Program-made: the position numbers and the translations under genes
Shown here: piece after piece, positions 15,003 to 23,102 of the stretch
How positions within the stretch are numbered: position 1 is the first letter of the stretch
How the letters are laid out: each line of letters begins with the position of its first letter
Notes under the pieces: generated by a model
The model's input: only the letters and a program-made list of their open reading frames with translations
The model's database searches: none
What the model was told of the DNA's origin: nothing
NCBI GenBank assembly: GCA_947625845.1
Contig: CANQQB010000016.1
Coordinates: forward strand, 1-35,248
DNA from: an uncultured Oscillospiraceae bacterium
GTDB lineage: Bacteria; Bacillota; Clostridia; Oscillospirales; Oscillospiraceae
DNA length: 35,248 nucleotides
Reading direction: 5' to 3'

Positions 15003-15029
15003 GTGGGGAGAAGTGGGGGAAAGTGTTTC
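15003..15029 (+). promoter_or_regulatory. MraZ boxes (operator of the dcw cluster)
   Basis: Direct repeats GTGGGGA (15003), GTGGGGG (15013) and a degenerate GTGTTTC (15023) have an exact 10-base period, that is TGGGN blocks with 5-base spacers. This is the arrangement bound by MraZ in Escherichia coli. The boxes start right at the predicted transcript start. GGGAAAG (15017-15023) and CTTTCCC (15031-15037) can also pair as an RNA hairpin before the ribosome binding site. Confidence 0.75.
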
Positions 15030-15056
15030 GCTTTCCCACGGAGAGGGGTGAACAGC

Positions 15057-15473
15057 ATGACAGGCGAATATCAACATTCCCTGGACGCCAAAGGGCGGCT
15101 GTTCATTCCCGCGCGCCTGCGGGACGAGCTGGGTCCCGCGTTTTACGTCACGCTGAGCATGGACCACTGTCTGTGCGCCTACAGCGCGGAACAGTGGCAG
15201 ATATTCTCCGATAAGGTCAACGCAATGCCCTACGTGCGGCAGCGGGCCATGCGCCCGCTGTACGCTTTCGCGTGCAAGTGCGAGCTGGACGCGCAGGGGC
15301 GTATTTTGCTGCCCCAAAACCTGCGGGAGCGGGCGGGGCTGGTGAAGAACGTGACCGTGCTGGGCTCCAACAACCACGCGGAGTTCTGGGACAGCGACGA
15401 GTGGGCCGCGCTGCGTGACAGCGAGGCCTCGCCGGAGAACATCGCGGCCGTCATGCAGGAGTTCGACTTCTGA
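15057..15473 (+). CDS. mraZ: MraZ, transcriptional repressor of the dcw cluster
   Basis: The protein has 138 residues, close to the usual 143-152. The start at 15057 (GAGAGGGG upstream) gives the conserved MTGEYQHSLDAKGRLFIPAR; the longer in-frame start at 15003 lies in the operator. Two tandem SpoVT/AbrB-like half-domains are visible, each with its signature: DAKGRLFIPARLRDEL near residue 10 and DAQGRILLPQNLRERAGL near residue 80. MraZ forms ring oligomers that bind the TGGGN repeats in its own promoter and repress the cluster. Its stop codon overlaps the rsmH start (TGATG), so the two are translationally coupled. Confidence 0.95.
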   Translation: MTGEYQHSLDAKGRLFIPARLRDELGPAFYVTLSMDHCLCAYSAEQWQIFSDKVNAMPYVRQRAMRPLYAFACKCELDAQGRILLPQNLRERAGLVKNVTVLGSNNHAEFWDSDEWAALRDSEASPENIAAVMQEFDF

Positions 15474-16402
15474 TGGAGCACAAGAGCGTGTTGCTCCGGG
15501 AGTGCGTGCGCTATCTGGAGATAGACCCGGACGGGACCTACGTGGACGGGACGCTGGGTCTGGGCGGCCATTCGGAGGCCATATTGGGCCAGCTCACCGG
15601 CAGAGGAAGGCTGGTGGGCATCGACAGGGACGAGCGGGCGTTGGCCTACGCCGGCAAGCGCCTGGCGCGGTTCGGGGATAAGGCGAGGCTGGTCAAGGGC
15701 AATTTCGGCGACCTGGGGGCCATACTGGACGGCCTGGGGATAGAAAAGGTCGACGGGATGGTGTTCGACCTGGGCGTGTCCTCGCCGCAACTGGACGACG
15801 CAGAGCGGGGCTTTTCCTATATGCACGACGCGCCGCTGGACATGCGCATGGACGAGCGGGCCGGCCTGACGGCGCGGGAGGTGTTGAACACCTGGTCGGA
15901 GGCGGAGCTGCGCAGTATCTTCTGGCGCTACGGCGAGGAACGGTACGCCGGGCGTATCGCCGCGGCGGTGGTGGCCGCGCGGGAGAGGGAGCCGGTGGAG
16001 ACCACGGGCCAGTTCGTGCAGATCATCCGCCAGACCATGCCGGCGGCGGCGCTGCGGGAGAAGCAGCATCCGGCCAAGCGGTGCTTCCAGGCGGTGCGCA
16101 TCGCGGTCAACGACGAGCTGGACGCGCTGGAACGGATGCTGGACACCGCTCCGGACAGACTGAATAAAGGCGGAAGGCTGCTGGTCATCAGCTTCCAGTC
16201 GTTGGAGGACCGGCTGGTGAAGGAGGCCATCCGGAAACGGGAAAACGGTTGTACGTGCCCGCCGGACTTTCCGGTGTGCACCTGCGGGTTCGTGCAGACG
16301 CTGAAAAGCGTCACGCGCAAGCCGGTGATACCCGGCGCGGAAGAGTTGGAGGATAATCCAAGGGCCAGAAGCGCAAGGCTCAGGATCGCGGAAAGGGTGT
16401 GA
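15473..16402 (+). CDS. rsmH: 16S rRNA (cytosine-1402-N4)-methyltransferase RsmH
   Basis: The enzyme has 309 residues, the standard length, and transfers a methyl group from S-adenosylmethionine to N4 of C1402 in the 30S decoding centre. The SAM-binding motif I appears as VDGTLGLGGHS at about residues 24-34, preceded by the family start MEHKSVLLRE. VFDLGVSSPQLDDAERGFSY and the following PLDMRMD are the diagnostic RsmH blocks. The C-terminal part has QAVRIAVNDEL, the Cys-rich CTCPPDFPVCTCG and NPRARSARLRIAERV. It overlaps mraZ by three bases and ftsL by a few, as is common in this cluster. No anomaly is seen. Confidence 0.96.
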   Translation: MEHKSVLLRECVRYLEIDPDGTYVDGTLGLGGHSEAILGQLTGRGRLVGIDRDERALAYAGKRLARFGDKARLVKGNFGDLGAILDGLGIEKVDGMVFDLGVSSPQLDDAERGFSYMHDAPLDMRMDERAGLTAREVLNTWSEAELRSIFWRYGEERYAGRIAAAVVAAREREPVETTGQFVQIIRQTMPAAALREKQHPAKRCFQAVRIAVNDELDALERMLDTAPDRLNKGGRLLVISFQSLEDRLVKEAIRKRENGCTCPPDFPVCTCGFVQTLKSVTRKPVIPGAEELEDNPRARSARLRIAERV

Positions 16403-16407
16403 AGACC

Positions 16408-17001
16408 ATGGCGGACATCAAAAAATTCAACAGCTACAACTTCGTCACCGGCGCGGTGGACGGAACGCTGGCCTATGACTTCAGCAACCCGGAGATATAC
16501 CAGCCGGAGGAGGAGACCGTCCGGGAGGAGCCGAAACGGCGGTCCAGGCGCCGCGAAAAACTCCAGCCCAGAGAGTGGGTGCGGGAGGACGTGCGGCCCG
16601 ACCGGAAGGAAGAGGCCGCCGCGAAAAACCGGCAGGGCCTGTCCCTGGTGTCCCTGATGGGCGTGGCTGCGGCGGTGGTGCTGCTGACCATGATGCTGCT
16701 GGCGCAGATACGCCTGACCGATATATCCGACACGGCCGCCAAGCTGGAGCGGCAGATCACCGAGCTGGAGACCCAGCGCAATAAGCTCACCGTGGAATAC
16801 GAGAGCATCTTCAACCTGGAGGACGTGGAAGAGCGGGCCGTGAACGTGCTGGGCATGCAGGAGCCGGACAACGAGCAGATCTATTACCTGACCGGCGTGG
16901 CCTCCGCCGACAGGGCCGAAGTGGTGATAAAACAGGACGCGGACATGTTCTCCCTGGGGCTTGCGGACATCCTGTCGTCGATCAAGGCATATTTCAGTTG
17001 A
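16408..17001 (+). CDS. ftsL: FtsL-like septum assembly protein
   Basis: The protein has 197 residues, longer than Bacillus FtsL (about 117). A disordered, charged cytoplasmic part covers residues 1-75, rich in Arg/Glu/Lys (REEPKRRSRRREK). One transmembrane segment (LSLVSLMGVAAAVVLLTMML) spans about 78-100. An extracytoplasmic coiled coil follows (KLERQITELETQRNKLTVEY), then a short tail. FtsL pairs with DivIC and FtsQ/DivIB to activate the FtsW-PBP synthase at the septum. Identification rests on topology and position between rsmH and the PBP gene, since FtsL sequences are weakly conserved. ATG 16408 is preferred with GAAAGG 11 bases upstream; GTG 16399 overlapping the rsmH stop is possible. 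Confidence 0.82.
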   Translation: MADIKKFNSYNFVTGAVDGTLAYDFSNPEIYQPEEETVREEPKRRSRRREKLQPREWVREDVRPDRKEEAAAKNRQGLSLVSLMGVAAAVVLLTMMLLAQIRLTDISDTAAKLERQITELETQRNKLTVEYESIFNLEDVEERAVNVLGMQEPDNEQIYYLTGVASADRAEVVIKQDADMFSLGLADILSSIKAYFS

Positions 17002-17060
17002 CAGGGGTATTATACTGGTAATGACAGGAGCCGTAAGCACATTTCCAAAGGAGATCCCAT

Positions 17061-19409
17061 ATGTTTAAGAAACGCCGGGAGAAGAAGTCTCTCACGTCGC
17101 CAAACCGCATGATGCTTCGCCGCACACTGTTCCTCATGGTAGTGTGCGGCATAGTTGCATTTATCGCGCTGGGCGCGCGGCTGTTCAAACTGCAGATCCT
17201 GGACCACGACACCTACGAATCCGCGGCGGTGGAACAGCAGCTCCGCCAGACCACCGTGTCCGCGCACCGGGGCACGCTGTACGACAGGAACATGAACATA
17301 CTGGCCATGAGCGCCTCCGTGAGCAATATCTACATCAGTCCCGCCGAGATCCAGATGAACGGGGAGAACGCCGCCTATATCGCGCAGGGGCTGGCCGATA
17401 TCCTGGGGCTGGACTACAACGAGGTCTATCAGAAGACGCTCAACACCGACTCCTGGTACGCCACCGTGGCCAGGAAGGTGGAGGACGACGTGACCGAGCA
17501 GGTCCGAAAGTTTAAGGAAAACGAGGGCCGCAACGCCCAGGGCGAGCCGGTGACGGACGAGAAGGACCACGTCTCCCTCACGGGCGTGAAGATCGAGGAA
17601 GCCAGCAAGCGGTATTACCCCTACGGCAGCCTTGCCTGCCACGTGATCGGCTTCGTAGGCTCCGACGACCACGGCCTTTCCGGCCTGGAGCTTTACTACG
17701 ACAAGGCGCTGTCCGGTACGGACGGGCGTATCGTCCGGGCCACCAACGCCTACGGCACGGACATGATGTTCACGGACTTCGAGGACTATTACGACGCCGT
17801 GGACGGCCAGAGCCTGGTGCTGACACTGGACCAGACCGTCCAGTTCTACCTGGAAAAGCATTTGGAGACGGCGGTGGAGACGTACGACCTGCAGGACGGC
17901 GCGGCGGGCATCGTCATGGACGTGAACACCGCCGGCATCCTGGGCATGGCGTCCCTGGGGAACTTTGACCTGAACGACTATCTGACCCTGAGTCCCGAGG
18001 CGCAGGAGCGGGTGGACAGAGCGGACGTGCACACGGAGGAGGAGCGCAACACCCTTCTGGAGGAGGAGCGGCAGCTCCAGTGGCGCAACAAGGCCATGTC
18101 CGACACCTATGAGCCCGGCTCCGTCTTCAAGATCATCACGCTGGCCACCGGGCTTGAGTGCGGCGCGGTGGACCCGGCGACCTCCGCGTTCTACTGCGGC
18201 GGCAGCATCAACGTGCTGGGCCGTACGGACCCCTTGAACTGCGCCAATATCTACGGCCACGGGGACATCAACCTGGCCGAGGCGGCCAAGTACTCCTGCA
18301 ACGTGGCCTTCGTGACCATCGGCCAGATGATCGGCGCGGAGACGTTCTATAAGTACATCCGGGCCTTCGGCCTGTTCGATCGGACCGGCGTGGACCTGGC
18401 CGGCGAGTCCGACAGTCTGTGGTGGTCCGACGATGTGTTCTTCGACAAGACCAACCTTTCTCAGCTGGCGGCGGCATCCTTCGGCCAGACCTTCACCATC
18501 ACTCCCATGCAGCTCATCACCGCGGTCAGCGCCGTGGCCAACGGGGGCTATCTCATGGAGCCCTATTTCGTCAGTGAGTTTTTGAACGCCGACGGCACCG
18601 TGGCCAGTCAGCGGGAGCCAAAGGTGATACGCCAGGTGGTCAGCGAGCAGACAAGCAAGACCTGCTGCGAGATCCTGGAGGGCGTGGTCAACGAGCCGGA
18701 CGGCACCGGCTCCAACGCCTATGTGCCCGGCTATCGGGTGGCGGGCAAGACCGGTACGTCCGAGGACGTGGTGTATGAGGCCGTGCACGGCACGAAAAAA
18801 TATATCTGCTCCTTCCTGGGCTTCGCGCCGGCGGACGATCCCCAGGTGGCGGTGCTGGTGCTGCTGGAAAATCCCGGACCGGAGAATAAATACAGCATCG
18901 GCGGCGGCACCATGGCCGCGCCTGTGGTGGGGGCCGTGTTGCAGGACATTCTGCCCTACCTGGGGGTAAAGCCGGAGTACGCCGAGGGCGAGGAAGCGCT
19001 GGTGGACCAGCGGGTGCCCCGGCTGGTGGGCAAGACTCCCGAAGAGGCGCAGGCCATTCTGGAAGAGGCCGGGTTCACCCTCAAGCAGACCGTGGGCGGC
19101 GGCGCGGCCGTCACGGCTCAAATGCCTGCGGCCAACGCCAAGGTGGCAGCCGGCAGCGAGATCGTGCTGTACTGCGGCGAGGAACCGACTATGGAGCCGG
19201 TGGAGATGCCGGACCTGCGGGGCCTGAGCTACGAGGTGGCGCGGATACGGGCCGGATGGGTCGGACTGTACGTGCGCGGCACGGGCACCATGATGAAGAG
19301 CAACTACGTGCTCACGGTGAGCCAGAGCATCGAGCCCGGTATGATGGTGGATCCCGGTACCATCGTGACGGTCACGCTGAACGACGGGACAAAGGCGGGG
19401 ATATTCTGA
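17061..19409 (+). CDS. Class B penicillin-binding protein with two PASTA domains (PBP2B/SpoVD type)
   Basis: This septal transpeptidase has 782 residues. The start at 17061 has AAAGGAG upstream. One transmembrane segment lies at about 21-42, followed by the pedestal domain (SAHRGTLYDRNMNILAMSAS). The catalytic motifs are complete: the acylated Ser354 in EPGSVFK, SCN at 412-414 and KTG at 563-565. Two PASTA domains close the protein (VPRLVGKTPEEAQAILEEAG, then VEMPDLRGLSYEVARIR). Bacillus has two such genes here, pbpB for vegetative division and spoVD for the spore cortex; only one is present. Two PASTA domains favour the PBP2B type, but one enzyme may serve both roles, so I give no firm symbol. 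The gap of 59 bases before it holds no convincing promoter. Confidence 0.9.
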   Translation: MFKKRREKKSLTSPNRMMLRRTLFLMVVCGIVAFIALGARLFKLQILDHDTYESAAVEQQLRQTTVSAHRGTLYDRNMNILAMSASVSNIYISPAEIQMNGENAAYIAQGLADILGLDYNEVYQKTLNTDSWYATVARKVEDDVTEQVRKFKENEGRNAQGEPVTDEKDHVSLTGVKIEEASKRYYPYGSLACHVIGFVGSDDHGLSGLELYYDKALSGTDGRIVRATNAYGTDMMFTDFEDYYDAVDGQSLVLTLDQTVQFYLEKHLETAVETYDLQDGAAGIVMDVNTAGILGMASLGNFDLNDYLTLSPEAQERVDRADVHTEEERNTLLEEERQLQWRNKAMSDTYEPGSVFKIITLATGLECGAVDPATSAFYCGGSINVLGRTDPLNCANIYGHGDINLAEAAKYSCNVAFVTIGQMIGAETFYKYIRAFGLFDRTGVDLAGESDSLWWSDDVFFDKTNLSQLAAASFGQTFTITPMQLITAVSAVANGGYLMEPYFVSEFLNADGTVASQREPKVIRQVVSEQTSKTCCEILEGVVNEPDGTGSNAYVPGYRVAGKTGTSEDVVYEAVHGTKKYICSFLGFAPADDPQVAVLVLLENPGPENKYSIGGGTMAAPVVGAVLQDILPYLGVKPEYAEGEEALVDQRVPRLVGKTPEEAQAILEEAGFTLKQTVGGGAAVTAQMPAANAKVAAGSEIVLYCGEEPTMEPVEMPDLRGLSYEVARIRAGWVGLYVRGTGTMMKSNYVLTVSQSIEPGMMVDPGTIVTVTLNDGTKAGIF

Positions 19410-19410
19410 C

Positions 19411-20865
19411 ATGAAACTGAGAGAACTGCTCACGGAGCTTTCCGTGATCGAGTGCACGGCGGACTTGGGATCGGACATCCGGGATATCCGCTACGATTCC
19501 CGCACCGTCCAGCCGGGGGACCTGTTCGTGGCGGTGCCCGGCATGCAGAGCGACGGGCATACGTTCATCCCCATGGCGGCGGAAAAGGGCGCGGCGGCGG
19601 TGATTTGCCAGCGCGCGCCGGAGGCAAATGTGCCCTATATTCTGGCGGCCGACAGCCGTCTGGCTCTGGCGCGGGTGTCCTGCGCCTGGTTCGGGTACCC
19701 GGCCGAGAAGATGACCATGATCGGCGTCACCGGCACCAACGGCAAGACCACCTCCACCGTGCTGATAAAACACATGCTGGAGGACGTGACCGGGGAAAAG
19801 GTGGGGCTGGTGGGCACCATATCCAACTGGATAGGCGACGAGGAATTTCCCACGGAGCGGACCACGCCGGAGTCCTACGACCTGCAAAAGCTGTTCGCAC
19901 GGATGGCGGACGCCGGGTGTACCTACGCGGTCATGGAGGTCAGCTCCCACGCGCTGGCGCTGGACAGGACGGCGGGGGTCCGGTTCCGGGCGGGGCTTTT
20001 TACCAACCTCACGCAGGACCATCTGGACTTTCACGGGACCATGGAGGAATACGCCAAAGCCAAGGCGCTGCTGTTCGCTCAGTGCGGCAAGGCCGCCGTC
20101 AACATCGACGACGAGTGGGCAGGGTTCATGATCGCCAGGGCTCAGTGCCCGGTGAGCACCTTCTCCGCGCAGGGAGATCTGACGGCGGACCTGCGGGCGG
20201 CGGACGTGCGTCTGGCCGCCGACCACGTAAGCTTCACGGCGTGCGCGAAAAATGAGCGGGCCGACGTGCGGCTGGGCATCCCCGGCGCGTTTTCCGTGGA
20301 AAACGGCCTGACGGCGCTGGCGGCGGGCAGGCTGCTGGGTCTGGACCTGGCCGACTGCGCCGCGTCCCTGGACAGGGCCGCCGGCGTGAAGGGCAGGGTG
20401 GAGGTGGTGCCCACGGGCTCCGACTTCACCATCGTCATTGACTATGCCCACACCCCGGACGCGCTGGAAAAGGTGCTGCGGACCATGAAGGAGGTGTCCC
20501 GCGGCCGGGTGGTGGCGCTGTTCGGCTGCGGCGGCGACAGGGACAGGACCAAACGGCCTAAAATGGGCGCCATCGGGGCCAGGGAGGCGGACTTCTGCGT
20601 GGTCACCAGCGACAATCCCCGCACCGAGGACCCTCAGGCCATCATCGACGAGATCCTGGCCGGTATGCCCGCCGACGCGCCGAAAGAGGTCATTTGCGAC
20701 AGGCCTCAGGCCATCCGCTGGGCCATCGACCATCACCAGCCGGGGGACGTGATCGTCCTGGCCGGCAAGGGCCACGAGACATACCAGGAGGTCGACCATG
20801 TGAAGCGCCACATGGACGAGCGGGAGATCGTGGCGGAACATCTGAAGAAAACGAGGAACGACTGA
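19411..20865 (+). CDS. murE: UDP-MurNAc-L-Ala-D-Glu:meso-diaminopimelate ligase
   Basis: This cytosolic ligase has 484 residues. It uses ATP to add the third amino acid to the peptidoglycan stem. The N-terminal UMP-binding domain contains DIRYDSRTVQPGDLFVA. The ATP-binding loop TGTNGKTTST starts near residue 107, and the central domain shows EVSSHALALDR and NLTQDHLDFHG, with the Lys in YAKAKALLF that is carbamylated in the family. DNPRTEDP (residues 401-408) is the motif that specifies meso-diaminopimelate instead of lysine. The start lies one base after the PBP stop codon and the stop lies one base before mraY. murF, which usually follows murE in many bacteria, is not here. Confidence 0.96.
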   Translation: MKLRELLTELSVIECTADLGSDIRDIRYDSRTVQPGDLFVAVPGMQSDGHTFIPMAAEKGAAAVICQRAPEANVPYILAADSRLALARVSCAWFGYPAEKMTMIGVTGTNGKTTSTVLIKHMLEDVTGEKVGLVGTISNWIGDEEFPTERTTPESYDLQKLFARMADAGCTYAVMEVSSHALALDRTAGVRFRAGLFTNLTQDHLDFHGTMEEYAKAKALLFAQCGKAAVNIDDEWAGFMIARAQCPVSTFSAQGDLTADLRAADVRLAADHVSFTACAKNERADVRLGIPGAFSVENGLTALAAGRLLGLDLADCAASLDRAAGVKGRVEVVPTGSDFTIVIDYAHTPDALEKVLRTMKEVSRGRVVALFGCGGDRDRTKRPKMGAIGAREADFCVVTSDNPRTEDPQAIIDEILAGMPADAPKEVICDRPQAIRWAIDHHQPGDVIVLAGKGHETYQEVDHVKRHMDEREIVAEHLKKTRND

Positions 20866-20866
20866 C

Positions 20867-21877
20867 ATGACGCTGCGATTGATCGAGAGCCTTCTGACCG
20901 GTTTTGCGGTGGCGGCCCTGCTGGGCACGGCATACGTGCCCTGGCTGCGGAAGATCAAGGCGGGCCAGGAGATCAAGGAGATCGGACCCAACTGGCACAA
21001 GACAAAGGCCGGGACCCCTACCATGGGCGGGGTGATGTTCATCACGGGCGTGGCGGCGGCGGTGTTCACCTTCGGCTTCACCTTCATCCGGGGCGGGGAG
21101 CTGGGGGCGCTGTTCGTGCTGGTGTTCTCCCTGTTTTTCGGGGCGATCGGGTTTCTGGACGATTACGAAAAGCTCAAGAAAAAGCAGAATCTGGGCCTGT
21201 CCGCCAAGGCCAAGTTCATCTTGCAGCTGGCGGTGGCGGTGGCGCTGCTGTACCTGCTGCGGCTGGAGGGGTATCTGACCCCGGCGCTGTATGTGCCGTT
21301 CTGGAACATTACCATCCACATGCCCGAGTGGCTGTATTTCGCGCTGTGCGCGTTCGTGGTGGTGGGCACGGTCAACTCCGTGAACCTGACCGACGGCATC
21401 GACGGGCTGGCCGCCAGCGTGAGCGTGCCGGTGTTCCTCTTTTACACCGCCGTGACCTTCTTCTGGGGCGGACGGTACGGGGCGCTGGGCGTGTTCTCCG
21501 CCGGGCTCACCGGCGGGCTGTTCGGGTTTCTGCTCTATAACCACCACCCGGCCAGGTGCTTCATGGGCGACACGGGGAGCCTGTTTCTGGGCGGGGCCGT
21601 GTGCGGGATGGCCTTCGCGCTGGATATGCCGCTGATACTGGTGCCGCTGTGCCTGGTGTTCATTCTGGAGACGCTGTCCGACATCATCCAGGTGGGGTAT
21701 TTCAAGCTGACCCACGGTAAGCGGTTTTTCAAAATGGCCCCCTTCCACCACCATTTGGAGATGGGCGGCTGGCTGGGCCACAAGTGGACCGAAAACCAGA
21801 TCGTGGGGCTGTTCACGGCCATATCGCTGGTGTGCGCCGTGGTGTCGTTTTTCGCGTGCATGGGCCGCTATGCCTGA
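20867..21877 (+). CDS. mraY: Phospho-MurNAc-pentapeptide transferase (lipid I synthase)
   Basis: This integral membrane enzyme has 336 residues and about ten transmembrane segments. It joins UDP-MurNAc-pentapeptide to undecaprenyl phosphate. Diagnostic sequences are HKTKAGTPTMGGVMF near residue 44, the Mg-binding FLDDYEKLKKK near residue 97, VNSVNLTDGIDGLAA near residue 168, FMGDTGSLFLGG near residue 230 and the His cluster PFHHHLEMGGW near residue 290. Length and motif order are normal. It is followed by a 30-base gap to ftsW; in Bacillus and most other dcw clusters murD stands between these two genes, and here it does not. Confidence 0.96.
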   Translation: MTLRLIESLLTGFAVAALLGTAYVPWLRKIKAGQEIKEIGPNWHKTKAGTPTMGGVMFITGVAAAVFTFGFTFIRGGELGALFVLVFSLFFGAIGFLDDYEKLKKKQNLGLSAKAKFILQLAVAVALLYLLRLEGYLTPALYVPFWNITIHMPEWLYFALCAFVVVGTVNSVNLTDGIDGLAASVSVPVFLFYTAVTFFWGGRYGALGVFSAGLTGGLFGFLLYNHHPARCFMGDTGSLFLGGAVCGMAFALDMPLILVPLCLVFILETLSDIIQVGYFKLTHGKRFFKMAPFHHHLEMGGWLGHKWTENQIVGLFTAISLVCAVVSFFACMGRYA

Positions 21878-21907
21878 GGCGGCAACAGGGAAGGAGAGTG
21901 AAGACAG

Positions 21908-23092
21908 GTGGCGGCAAGGGAAAACACAGTGACATATGAGAACACCCGTCTTGCGGACTATACGTACGACAATTCCATCGAGCGGGGCAGCATCGACCTG
22001 CCCTTCGCGCTGTTGACGCTGCTGCTGCTGACGGTGGGGGTCATCATGGTCCTGTCCGCCAGCTTCGCGCGGGCCTACTATGACCCGTCCGGCACAACCC
22101 ATGGCAACGCCACGTATTACTTCGTGCGCCAGGCGCTGTTTGCCCTGTGCGGCGTGGGCGTCATGTTTGTGTGCTCCCGGTTCCCCATGGGCTTTTACCG
22201 GCATATCTCCGGCATCGTGATGATGGCGTCGCTGGCCCTGCTGGTGCTGGTGCTGATCCCCGGCATCGGTGAGAAGGCCAACAACGCGCGCCGGTGGATC
22301 AACCTGGGCTTCACCACGTTCCAGCCGTCCGAGATCACCAAGATCGCCGTCATTTTGTTCTTCTCCGTGCTCATATGCTCCTTCAAGGAGAAAATGAAGA
22401 CGTTCCGGTACGGCATTTTGCCTTTCGTGGCCATATTGGGCGTCATATGCTTTCTGCTGGTGCTGGAGCCGCATATGTCGGCCATCATCATCATTCTGGC
22501 TATCGGCATGGTGATGCTGTTTCTGGGCGGGCTGCCGCTTTACTGGTTCATCGGCGGCGGGCTGGGCGCCGCTGCCCTGCTGGGGATAGGGTACGCGCTG
22601 TTCCCCTACGTGCGGGAACGGTTCACCGCCTGGCTCAATCCATTCGCGGACGCGTCCGGCGACGGCTATCAGATCGTGCAGAGCCTTTACTCCATCGGCT
22701 CCGGCGGGCTGCTGGGCCTGGGGCTGGGCAATTCCCGGCAGAAATATCTCTACCTGCCCGAGGAACACAACGACTTCATCTTCTCCGTCATATGCGAGGA
22801 GCTGGGCTTCATCGGCGCGATGCTGATCCTGACATTGTTCGCGCTGCTCATCATCCGGGGGTTCTGGCTTTCCATGCACGCCAGGGACAGGTACAGCGCG
22901 CTGGTGGGCGCGGGCATCACAACACACCTGGCCATGCAGGTCATCTTGAACGTGGCCGTGTGCACCAACTCCATCCCCTGCACGGGCATATCATTGCCCC
23001 TGTTCAGCTACGGGGGCACGGCGCTGCTGCTGCAAATGGCGGAGCTGGGCATCGTCCTGTCCATATCCCGGGACGTGGCGGAAAAACGATAG
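21908..23092 (+). CDS. ftsW: SEDS-family peptidoglycan glycosyltransferase FtsW/SpoVE
   Basis: This polytopic membrane protein has 394 residues. It polymerises lipid II into glycan strands with its partner class B PBP. A GTG start at 21908 follows AAGGAG at 21891-21896. About 30 hydrophilic residues precede ten transmembrane segments. Signature regions are FQPSEITKIAVIL near residue 138, the large loop with the catalytic Asp region GDGYQIVQSLYSIGSGGLLG, LPEEHNDFIFSVICEELGF, and GISLPLFSYGGTALL near the end. SEDS proteins divide into FtsW, RodA and SpoVE by context; the position between mraY and murG supports FtsW/SpoVE. The single PBP gene upstream is the likely partner. Confidence 0.94.
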   Translation: MAARENTVTYENTRLADYTYDNSIERGSIDLPFALLTLLLLTVGVIMVLSASFARAYYDPSGTTHGNATYYFVRQALFALCGVGVMFVCSRFPMGFYRHISGIVMMASLALLVLVLIPGIGEKANNARRWINLGFTTFQPSEITKIAVILFFSVLICSFKEKMKTFRYGILPFVAILGVICFLLVLEPHMSAIIIILAIGMVMLFLGGLPLYWFIGGGLGAAALLGIGYALFPYVRERFTAWLNPFADASGDGYQIVQSLYSIGSGGLLGLGLGNSRQKYLYLPEEHNDFIFSVICEELGFIGAMLILTLFALLIIRGFWLSMHARDRYSALVGAGITTHLAMQVILNVAVCTNSIPCTGISLPLFSYGGTALLLQMAELGIVLSISRDVAEKR

Positions 23093-23102
23093 GGGAACGT
23101 AT

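Noticed and set aside
14858-15214. Open frame over the dcw promoter and mraZ start
   Set aside because: It crosses the promoter, the MraZ boxes and the first part of mraZ in another frame; no ribosome binding site and no recognisable product.
16998-17016. TTGACA followed by TATACT before the PBP gene
   Set aside because: The spacer is only 7 bases, and no -10 box stands 16-18 bases after TTGACA, so it is not a usable sigma-A promoter.
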